Shown piece by piece: positions 37,487 to 44,644 of a DNA stretch of 64,000 bases. The notes under the pieces were generated by a model. It was not told where the DNA came from. It saw nothing but the letters and a program-made list of their open reading frames with translations, and made no database searches. Made by a program: the position numbers and the translations under genes. Positions within the stretch are counted from its first letter, which is position 1, and every line of letters begins with the position of its first letter. The stretch comes from Pseudomonas eutrophicaquae (GTDB lineage Bacteria > Pseudomonadota > Gammaproteobacteria > Pseudomonadales > Pseudomonadaceae), in the NCBI RefSeq assembly GCF_023544715.1, contig NZ_JAMJEZ010000010.1:1-64000 (forward strand). Reading direction: 5' to 3'.

Positions 37487-37869
37487 GAAACTTCCTGCAA
37501 CTGCACAGTGAAGCCGCACGCAGGCGGCAGGGGGCGGCAGATTAGCAGTTTTGCCGGTGCCGCCGGCAGCGCCATGCGCAGGCCGGGTCAAAGGACGCTG
37601 CCGAGCTCGTCTGCTTTTTGCGACATAAATATGGCTTTCTGATTAAATGCGGCAGCCTAAAATGCTTTGCGTGCCGTCTTTTTGATGGCCTTGTGGGCCC
37701 TTGGGCGCCGGCCTTCTGCCGCCTGGATCTCGAAGGGCGCACAGGCGCTGCGTGGCAAATGCTATTTTCAGCACGCATCCTGCACCAACCATGCAGGGTA
37801 TGCGGCGTGGTCACTCCTACAACAATACAGCCAGTGATGGATCAGATCCTGTCACGACAAGGAGTCGGG
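37487..37869. other. 383-bp intergenic region between tex and the bcs operon
   Basis: This stretch carries the divergent upstream regions. The part at about 37610-37680 is AT-rich; TTGCGA (37618-37623) followed by GATTAAAT (37641-37648) is a weak sigma-70 candidate for bcs transcription. The frame of bcsE stays open back to 37618 but the upstream codons are not family-like. AAGGAG at 37856-37861 is an ideal ribosome-binding site for the TTG at 37870. No further gene was recognised. Confidence 0.4.
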
Positions 37870-39396
37870 CGTTTGAGCGGTTTTCCCCTGACGATCCCTA
37901 GTTTGCGCGATGAATGGCAGCAGCTGCAGCAAGGCGGCCTCTACTGGCTGAATGCTGAGCAGCGCGACACGGCGGTGCAGCTGTGCAGCCAGGTGCTGGC
38001 CGGGCTTGGCCACGCGCAGCGGGTGATCTTGCTGGATACAGCGGCGCACCCAGAGCGCCTGCTGGAGCGCCTGCCGACTGACGCCGGCCCCGCTGAAGTC
38101 TGGCCGGTGCAGATCATCGGACGTGATCTGCGCGCGGCCCTGCAGGCCCTGACGCGCGATCTGCAGCGGCGTGGCCGGCCGCATGGGCAACTGCTGGTGC
38201 TGGTGATCCCGACCGAGGCATTCGATGCCTTCCATGACGCTTCCCTGCAGCGCTGGTGCCGTGAAACCCGCAGCTGGTTGCAGGCCCGTGACTGCACCTT
38301 GCTGGTACTGGGCTATGGCGCCGCGCACCGTTTGAGTGGCCGTCTGCTGGCCTGCAGTGCGGACCTGGACGGGCTGGTGCAGCTGTACCGGGCGCGCGGC
38401 AGTCTGCAGTACCTGCTGCACTTCTGGCGCCATTCAGGTGGCGTGCATGCCCGCAATGAGGTGGCTTTGGGTGAGGAGCAGGGGCAGCTGTGTGCCCGCG
38501 CTGAGTCGGTCCTGCCGGCTGATCCTGCCGCCGAGGATCTGCAGCGCTGTCTGGCACTGCGCGCGGTGCTGGAGGGGGCGCCGCCGCTCTCCGAGCACTG
38601 GCAGCTGTTCGATGAGCCGGCGGAGCTACTGGCGGTTGCGCAGCAGTCCAGCGCCGCCAGTGTGATCCTGGCCATCGACAGCAACGACGCCGTCGCCACC
38701 CTGGCCGAGCAGCTCTATCAATTGCGTCGCCTGCGCGGTCATGCGCTGAAGATTGTGGTGCGCGAGTTGTCACCGTGCCTGCGCTATCTGGATGAACAGC
38801 TGCTGCTGAGCTGCGGGGCATCGCTGATCGTGCCGTGCGGCACCGTGCTGGCGCGCTTTCTGACCCTGCTCGACAGCCTGCAGGGCCAGGTGTGGAATCG
38901 CACCTTGCCGGATGATTTCGCGCAGGCTTTGCGGCAGCTGCAACCGCCCAGCGTGCGCGGTCTGCTGGCGGTCGAGGACTTCTGCCGCACCGTGGATCAC
39001 TTGCTGGAGCAGGCGCGGCTGGCCGAGGTCAGCCACCTGCTGGTGCGTCTGCAGCCGGTACCGGGGCTGGAGCCGGCCCAGCTCATCGGCCAGTGCCGTT
39101 TGCGCCGCTATGGCGATCTGGCCTGTGTGGCGGATGGGTCTGTTTATCTGTTCCTGTTTGCCTGCCGCCCCGGCATGCTTGAAAGTGCGCTGGACAATAT
39201 CTTTCGCCTGGCCTGGCGGGAGTTGTTTGTGGCGCATGCCTTGCTGGAAGACAGTCGCACGATCCGCCGTGATGCCCAGCCGCTGCCCCAGGTACTGGCC
39301 CCGCACCCAGCGCCTGCGTCTGCTCAGGCACTGGCTCAGGCACTACGGCCCGCGCCGATGCGGGTGACATTGCACGGCGGGGAGGACAGGACATGA
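37870..39396 (+). CDS. bcsE: BcsE, c-di-GMP-binding cellulose synthesis regulator
   Basis: This 508-residue cytoplasmic protein binds c-di-GMP and helps the cellulose synthase complex and BcsG work at full activity in enterobacteria. A degenerate N-terminal domain and REC-like middle (VLEGAPPLSEHWQLFDEPAE, LKIVVRELSPCLRYLDEQLL, LLSCGASLIVPCG) precede the GIL domain. There the RxGD motif is RYGD at residues 413-416, matching Escherichia coli (415-418) almost exactly in position. The TTG start is chosen for its AAGGAG eight nt upstream and because it reproduces the family's N-terminus; the alternative ATG at 37834 has no such site. The gene overlaps bcsF by four bases. Confidence 0.92.
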   Translation, partial: RLSGFPLTIPSLRDEWQQLQQGGLYWLNAEQRDTAVQLCSQVLAGLGHAQRVILLDTAAHPERLLERLPTDAGPAEVWPVQIIGRDLRAALQALTRDLQRRGRPHGQLLVLVIPTEAFDAFHDASLQRWCRETRSWLQARDCTLLVLGYGAAHRLSGRLLACSADLDGLVQLYRARGSLQYLLHFWRHSGGVHARNEVALGEEQGQLCARAESVLPADPAAEDLQRCLALRAVLEGAPPLSEHWQLFDEPAELLAVAQQSSAASVILAIDSNDAVATLAEQLYQLRRLRGHALKIVVRELSPCLRYLDEQLLLSCGASLIVPCGTVLARFLTLLDSLQGQVWNRTLPDDFAQALRQLQPPSVRGLLAVEDFCRTVDHLLEQARLAEVSHLLVRLQPVPGLEPAQLIGQCRLRRYGDLACVADGSVYLFLFACRPGMLESALDNIFRLAWRELFVAHALLEDSRTIRRDAQPLPQVLAPHPAPASAQALAQALRPAPMRVTLHGGEDRT

Positions 39397-39566
39397 GTCA
39401 CACCCAGGCGCTGTACCTGCTGCTCAGTGGCGCGGCGCTGGGCCTGCTGGCCGGGTTACTGCTTCCAGCCCTGCTGCGCGGCCTGTGGGCGCTGCTGGCG
39501 CGCGTATGGCCCTCACGCCACCTGCGTTTCTACCCGCGCCAGCGGCGTCGGGGAGGCCGGGCATGA
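39393..39566 (+). CDS. bcsF: BcsF, small membrane subunit
   Basis: This 57-residue single-span membrane protein begins MSHTQALYLLLSGAALG, has one hydrophobic helix (about 7-30) and a basic cytoplasmic tail rich in Arg. In enterobacteria BcsF recruits BcsE to the membrane, near BcsG. Size, topology and position between bcsE and bcsG identify it, since sequence conservation in this family is low. It overlaps both neighbours by four bases (ATGA). Confidence 0.85.
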   Translation: MSHTQALYLLLSGAALGLLAGLLLPALLRGLWALLARVWPSRHLRFYPRQRRRGGRA

Positions 39567-41185
39567 TCGCGCCGGGTACAACCGGCCACTGGTCGGGGCT
39601 AGGGCACTGGAACCTGTATTTTCTCGCCAAGCTGCTGCTCGCCTGGCAGGGCAGCCTGTCGCTGCAGGTGCTGCCCAACCTGCTGCTGGCCGCCGTCCTG
39701 CTGCTGCCGCTGGGGCTCTGGCTGGCCCGCCTGCGCCTGCTGCTGGCCGTGCCGGCGGCGCTGGCGCTGCTGTACCAGGAAAGCCCGTTGCCGCCGGTGG
39801 AGCGGCTGACCGCGCTTTCGGGGCTGCTGGATTTCTCCCCCGAGTACCTGCTGGAACTGGCGGGGCGGTTCTTTAGCGTGCGTGAGGCGGGGGCGGTGGC
39901 CCTGTGTCTGCTCGCCTACTACCTGCTGTCGCCCTGGCTGCGGCTGAGCAGCCTGTCGCTGGGTGGCCTGCTCTGGCTGGCGCTGCTGCAGGTGCCGCTG
40001 CCAGCCTTTTGGCCGTTGCTGCAGAGTGAGACCGTGCAGGCCGCCTCAACGCCAGCTGCGGGCAGCACAGCCGCCCCGGCCGAGGCCGATCTTGATCAGT
40101 GGCTGGTCGAGTTCCACGCCCGTGAGGCGCAGCGCCGGGTCAGCTTCCCGGCGGCAAGCGGCACACCGCCCTTTGATCTGCTGGTGCTCAATATCTGCTC
40201 GCTGGCCTGGAGCGATCTGCGCCAGGTTGGCCTTGTGCAGCACCCTCTGCTGCAGGACATGGATATCCTGTTCGAGCAGTTCAACTCGGCCACTTCCTAC
40301 AGCGGCCCGGCCGCGATCCGGCTGCTGCGCGCCAGCTGCGGCCAGCCGGCGCATAGCCAGCTGTACCAGGCTGCCGATGCGCAGTGCCAGCTGTTCGACA
40401 ACCTGGCCCAGCTCGGCTTTAGCAAGCACCTGGCGCTCAATCACAACGGGCGTTTCGAGGGCTTTGGCGACATGCTGCGTGCCCATGGCAACCTGCCGGC
40501 GGCGCAGTCCAGCGAGGGGCTGCGCCGCGCCTGGGTGGCCTTTGATGGCACGCCGATCTGGAGCGATGGCGAGGTGCTGGAGCGCTGGTGGCAGCAGCGT
40601 AGCGCACAAGATCCGGCGCCCGCGGCGCTGTTCTACAACACCATCACCCTGCACGACGGCAATCGCGTGATTGAAGTGGATGGCGGGACGCGCTCAGCCA
40701 CCTATGCCGAGCGGGCGACCCGTTTGATGGATGATTTGCAGGCGTTTCTCACGGCTCTGGAGCGCAGCGGCCGGCCGGTGGTGGTGGTGCTGGTGCCCGA
40801 GCATGGTGCGGCGCTGCGTGGCGATGCGCTGCAGATTGCCGGTCTGCGCGAGTACCCCTCGCGCTCGATTACCCATGTACCGGTCGGCCTGCGCCTGATC
40901 AACCTGCCGCTGGACGAGACAGCGCCGCAGCGGGTCAGTACGCCGAGCAGCTATCTGGCGGTGGCGGAGATCATCGCCCGTCTGCTGGCCGGTATCCCGG
41001 CGGGGCAGAGCGCCCTCTCGCCCGCCGCGCTGGTGCGTGATCTGCCGGTCAGCGAGTGGGTGGCGGAAAGCGAGGGCGGGGTGGTGGTCGCACCGGCCGG
41101 GATCGATTACCTGCGGGTGCGCGAGGGCGGTGCCTGGCGGCGCTATCCTGTGCCCCTCGATGCCGGGGGACAGGATGGCCGCTGA
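39563..41185 (+). CDS. bcsG: BcsG, cellulose phosphoethanolamine transferase
   Basis: This 540-residue inner-membrane enzyme transfers phosphoethanolamine from lipid to nascent cellulose in the periplasm. The N-terminal third has about four or five membrane helices (from WNLYFLAKLLLAWQG to about residue 155). The soluble catalytic domain keeps the key sites: Cys212 in NICSLAW, nucleophile Ser247 in NSATSYSGPAAIRLLRAS, and the zinc ligands Glu413-His414 in VPEHGAAL. These equal Cys243, Ser278, Glu442 and His443 of Escherichia coli BcsG. This predicts phosphoethanolamine-modified cellulose. It overlaps bcsQ by 11 bases. Confidence 0.96.
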   Translation: MIAPGTTGHWSGLGHWNLYFLAKLLLAWQGSLSLQVLPNLLLAAVLLLPLGLWLARLRLLLAVPAALALLYQESPLPPVERLTALSGLLDFSPEYLLELAGRFFSVREAGAVALCLLAYYLLSPWLRLSSLSLGGLLWLALLQVPLPAFWPLLQSETVQAASTPAAGSTAAPAEADLDQWLVEFHAREAQRRVSFPAASGTPPFDLLVLNICSLAWSDLRQVGLVQHPLLQDMDILFEQFNSATSYSGPAAIRLLRASCGQPAHSQLYQAADAQCQLFDNLAQLGFSKHLALNHNGRFEGFGDMLRAHGNLPAAQSSEGLRRAWVAFDGTPIWSDGEVLERWWQQRSAQDPAPAALFYNTITLHDGNRVIEVDGGTRSATYAERATRLMDDLQAFLTALERSGRPVVVVLVPEHGAALRGDALQIAGLREYPSRSITHVPVGLRLINLPLDETAPQRVSTPSSYLAVAEIIARLLAGIPAGQSALSPAALVRDLPVSEWVAESEGGVVVAPAGIDYLRVREGGAWRRYPVPLDAGGQDGR

Positions 41186-42095
41186 TGATCTGGACGGCGT
41201 GCGCCGGGCGCTGGGCCTGAGCGAACTGCCTTACCTCGACCTGGCTGCCCAGCGCGTGCTGGCCCAGCTGCCGCAGCGCTGGCCGTGGCTGCCGATGGCG
41301 CTGCCCACGGCAAAGACGCCACCCAGCCGCTCGCCGGGAACCGGGCCCTGCCTGCTGGCGCTGCAGGGGCTGCGTGGTGGTGTCGGGGTCAGTGCGCTGG
41401 TTGCAGGTCTGGCGGTGGCATTGCAGGCGCTGGGGCAGCGGGTGCTGATCCTTGAGCTGGACCCCGCCGGGTTGCTGCGTCACTACGCGGCCCTGCCGGC
41501 CGGTCCGCTGGAGGGCTGGGCGAATGCCGAGCAGGCCGGCGGCGACTGGCATGCCTGCGCCTGGCACATCCAGCCCCAGGTGTATCTGCTGCCTTACGGC
41601 ACGCTGGAGCCTTTGGCGCGCCTGCAGCTGGAGCAGTCGCTGGCGGGGCGCGGCGATCTCTGGACCGCGCGTCTTCGTAGCCTGCAGCCCAATATCGACT
41701 GGGTGCTGTGCGATCTGCCCCAGCACTGGCCCGCGCATGTCGGCAGCCTGAGGGCAGATCTGTACCTGCGGGTCATCGAGGCCGATCCTGCCTGCCATCT
41801 GCGCCTGCAGGAGGGGCTGCCGGCCGAGCAGTGGCTGCTGGTCAATCGTTTTGATCCCACCCGGCGCCTGGCGCAGGATCTCTGGCGGCTCTGGCAATCG
41901 AGCCTGCAGGCCTGTCTGGTGCCGCAGTGCCTGCATGAAGATGAGGCGGTGCGCGAAGCGCTGGCCAACCAGCAGCTGCCCGGTATCCACGCCCCGAACA
42001 GCCTGTTCGCCGAGGATCTGCACGGCCTAGCTACCTGGTGCCTGGCCCGTGCCGCCCGCGCGCGCCACGCGGCAACGCCAGAGGTGCCGGCATGA
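41175..42095 (+). CDS. bcsQ: BcsR-BcsQ fusion, cellulose synthase assembly regulator
   Basis: This 306-residue protein has two parts. Residues of about 60-300 are a SIMIBI/MinD-like BcsQ domain: LQGLRGGVGVSALVAGL is the deviant P-loop, VLILELDPAG the switch strand and DWVLCDLPQHW the Walker B-like strand. In E. coli BcsQ is an ATPase partner needed for synthase assembly. The first 45 residues (VRRALGLSELPYLDLAAQ, QRWPWLPMAL) closely resemble the separate 62-residue BcsR, which binds BcsQ and BcsE. No separate bcsR is present. Both P-loop lysines typical of MinD are absent (Arg and Val instead). The ATG at 41175 lies inside the bcsG 3' end; the stop overlaps bcsA. Confidence 0.9.
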   Translation: MAADDLDGVRRALGLSELPYLDLAAQRVLAQLPQRWPWLPMALPTAKTPPSRSPGTGPCLLALQGLRGGVGVSALVAGLAVALQALGQRVLILELDPAGLLRHYAALPAGPLEGWANAEQAGGDWHACAWHIQPQVYLLPYGTLEPLARLQLEQSLAGRGDLWTARLRSLQPNIDWVLCDLPQHWPAHVGSLRADLYLRVIEADPACHLRLQEGLPAEQWLLVNRFDPTRRLAQDLWRLWQSSLQACLVPQCLHEDEAVREALANQQLPGIHAPNSLFAEDLHGLATWCLARAARARHAATPEVPA

Positions 42096-44644
42096 GTTTG
42101 CGTCTGCCGGGCCGCTTCCCCTGGTATTACCGCACCCTGCGTCAGCAGCAGGGCGCCTCGGTGCCGGTTGCGCTACTGGGGGCCGTACTGGGGTTGCTGG
42201 CGGCGCTGCTGCTGCGTCTGGAGGCCCCCGCCTGGCAGGCGCTGCTGGCGCGCTATCGCCAGCGGTTTGCCGCCGAGCCTGAACTGCGCGCGCACCACAG
42301 CGTGCGCCATGCCTTGCAGCTGCTCTGGCTGCTGCTGGTGCGCGAGCAGGGTGCGCCGCGGCGGATCCTGCTGCGCCGCTGGACCGAAGAGGTTGCCGCG
42401 GAGTCGGCGGAGCGGCCCCTGCGCCGTGCTATGCCCTGGCAGCGGGCCGAGCGGGCGATCGCCCGCCTGCCCCAGCGCGTGCGTCAGTTGCTGCTGGTTA
42501 GTCTGGGTAGCCTCACGGCGCTGCTGGCCTGGCTGTGCATCACCACGCCCTTCGGCGTGCAGGCCCAGCTGCTGTTTGTGGGCCTGCTCTGGGCGTTGGC
42601 CCTGCTGATCCGCCGTCAGCCGGGGCGTTTTGCCGTGCTGCTGCTGATCCTGCTGTCGGTGGTGGCCTCCTGCCGCTACCTGTGGTGGCGCTACACCGCC
42701 ACACTGAACTGGGAGACGCCGCTGGATTTGACCTGCGGGCTGATCCTGCTGGCCGCCGAGACCTATGCCTGGCTGGTGCTGATGCTCGGCTACCTGCAGA
42801 CCAGCTGGCCGCTGGGCCGCAAACCAGCGCCGCTGCCGGCCGATCGGGCGCAGTGGCCGACCGTCGATCTGCTGATCCCCACCTATAACGAAGACCTGAG
42901 CGTGGTGCGCAACACCGTGTATGCGGCGCTGGGCCTCGACTGGCCGGCCGACAAGCTGCGCATCCATCTGCTCGATGATGGGCGGCGCGAGACCTTCCGC
43001 GCCTTCGCTGCTGAGGTCGGCATCGATTATCTGATCCGCCCGGACAACAGGCACGCCAAGGCCGGCAACCTCAATCACGCGCTGACGCAGATCGACGGCG
43101 AACTGGTGGCGATCTTCGACTGCGACCATGTGCCGGTGCGCGCCTTCCTGCAGTTCACCGTCGGCTGGTTCCTCAGGGACCCGAAGCTGGCACTGGTGCA
43201 GACCCCGCACCACTTCTTCTCCCCCGACCCCTTCGAGCGCAACCTTGGCACCTTCCGCCGCCGGCCCAACGAGGGCGAGCTGTTCTACGGCCTGGTGCAG
43301 GAGGGTAACGACCTGTGGAACGCAGCGTTCTTCTGCGGCTCCTGCGCGGTGCTGCGCCGCGCCGCCATCGACTCGATCGGCGGCTTCGCCGTGGAGACGG
43401 TCACCGAGGACGCCCACACCGCGCTGCGCCTGCACCGTCAGGGCTGGAACTCCGCCTACCTGCGCATCCCGCTGGCCGCGGGGCTGGCCACCGAGAGCCT
43501 GTCGGCGCACATCGGCCAGCGCATCCGCTGGGCGCGCGGCATGGTGCAGATCTTCCGTACCGACAACCCGTTCCTCGGGCGCGGACTGAGCTTCTTCCAG
43601 CGCATCTGCTATGCCAACGCCATGCTGAGCTTTCTCGCCGGCCTGCCGCGGCTGATCTTCCTCACCGCGCCGCTGGCCTTCCTGCTGCTGCATGCCTACA
43701 TCATCTACGCGCCCCCGCTGATGATCCTGATCCATGTGCTGCCGCACATGGCCCATGCCAGCCTCGCCAACTCGCGGATGCAGGGCGCGTTTCGCCACAG
43801 TTTCTGGGGCGAGGTCTACGAAACGGTGCTGGCCTGGTACATCACCTGGCCGACCACCATGGCGCTAATCGACCCCGGCAAGGGCAAGTTCAATGTCACC
43901 GCCAAGGGCGGGCTGATGGAGGATGATCAGTTCGACTGGCGCATCGCCCGGCCCTACCTGCTCCTGGCGGCCCTGAATGTGCTGGGGCTGGGCTTTGCTG
44001 TCTGGCGTCTGCGTTACGGGCCGGTCGAGGAGGCCGGCACGGTGCTGATCAGCCTGCTGTGGGTGTTTTATAACCTCTTGATCATCGGCGGCGCCCTGGC
44101 GGTGGCTGCGGAAGTGCGCCAGGTGCGGCAGAACCACCGGGTCGCCACCGACTTGCCGGCGGCGCTGCGTCTGCCCGATGGCCATCTGCTGCAGGCCCGG
44201 CTGGTGGACTATTCCAGTGGCGGCGCCGGGCTGGCGCTGACCGAGGCACGCTCGCTGGCCACCGGCAGTGCGGTCTGGCTGCTGCTGCGCCGCGGCAATC
44301 GCGAGTTCGCCTTCCCGGCGCAGGTCAGCCGCTGTACCGCGCAGCACCTGGGGCTGAATTTTGCCGAGCTGGACCTGCAGCAGCAGATCGATCTGGTGCA
44401 ATGCACCTTTGCCCGCGCCGATGCCTGGCTGAACTGGGGCGAGGAGCATGCGGCGGAGCGACCACTGCGCAGCCTCTTCGAGGTGCTGGCGCTGGGCATT
44501 CAGGGCTATCTGCGTCTGATGGAGCACCTGCCGGCGCCGCTGCGCGCGCTGTATCGTGGTGTGCAAGCGCTGTTTCGCGGGCTGGGCAGTCTGCTGCCCC
44601 GTCCGCTTCCTTCGACCCCTTCGCGAGCGGTGACCGAGCGATGA
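42092..44644 (+). CDS. bcsA: cellulose synthase catalytic subunit BcsA
   Basis: This 850-residue inner-membrane GT2 enzyme polymerises UDP-glucose into beta-1,4-glucan and extrudes it. An N-terminal cytoplasmic region precedes helices at about 140-235. The GT domain has PTYNED, Asp295-Asp296 (LDDGRRE), DCD at 343-345, the catalytic base in TEDAHT (Asp440) and the acceptor motif QRIRW (476-480). More helices follow (about 515-680). The PilZ domain shows R679xxxR683 and D706xSxxG711, the c-di-GMP binding residues, so synthesis should depend on that messenger. The ATG overlaps the bcsQ stop. Confidence 0.98.
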   Translation: MSLRLPGRFPWYYRTLRQQQGASVPVALLGAVLGLLAALLLRLEAPAWQALLARYRQRFAAEPELRAHHSVRHALQLLWLLLVREQGAPRRILLRRWTEEVAAESAERPLRRAMPWQRAERAIARLPQRVRQLLLVSLGSLTALLAWLCITTPFGVQAQLLFVGLLWALALLIRRQPGRFAVLLLILLSVVASCRYLWWRYTATLNWETPLDLTCGLILLAAETYAWLVLMLGYLQTSWPLGRKPAPLPADRAQWPTVDLLIPTYNEDLSVVRNTVYAALGLDWPADKLRIHLLDDGRRETFRAFAAEVGIDYLIRPDNRHAKAGNLNHALTQIDGELVAIFDCDHVPVRAFLQFTVGWFLRDPKLALVQTPHHFFSPDPFERNLGTFRRRPNEGELFYGLVQEGNDLWNAAFFCGSCAVLRRAAIDSIGGFAVETVTEDAHTALRLHRQGWNSAYLRIPLAAGLATESLSAHIGQRIRWARGMVQIFRTDNPFLGRGLSFFQRICYANAMLSFLAGLPRLIFLTAPLAFLLLHAYIIYAPPLMILIHVLPHMAHASLANSRMQGAFRHSFWGEVYETVLAWYITWPTTMALIDPGKGKFNVTAKGGLMEDDQFDWRIARPYLLLAALNVLGLGFAVWRLRYGPVEEAGTVLISLLWVFYNLLIIGGALAVAAEVRQVRQNHRVATDLPAALRLPDGHLLQARLVDYSSGGAGLALTEARSLATGSAVWLLLRRGNREFAFPAQVSRCTAQHLGLNFAELDLQQQIDLVQCTFARADAWLNWGEEHAAERPLRSLFEVLALGIQGYLRLMEHLPAPLRALYRGVQALFRGLGSLLPRPLPSTPSRAVTER

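Noticed and set aside
42173-43798. 541-residue open frame opposite bcsA
   Set aside because: Gln/His-rich antisense of conserved BcsA sequence; no family resemblance.
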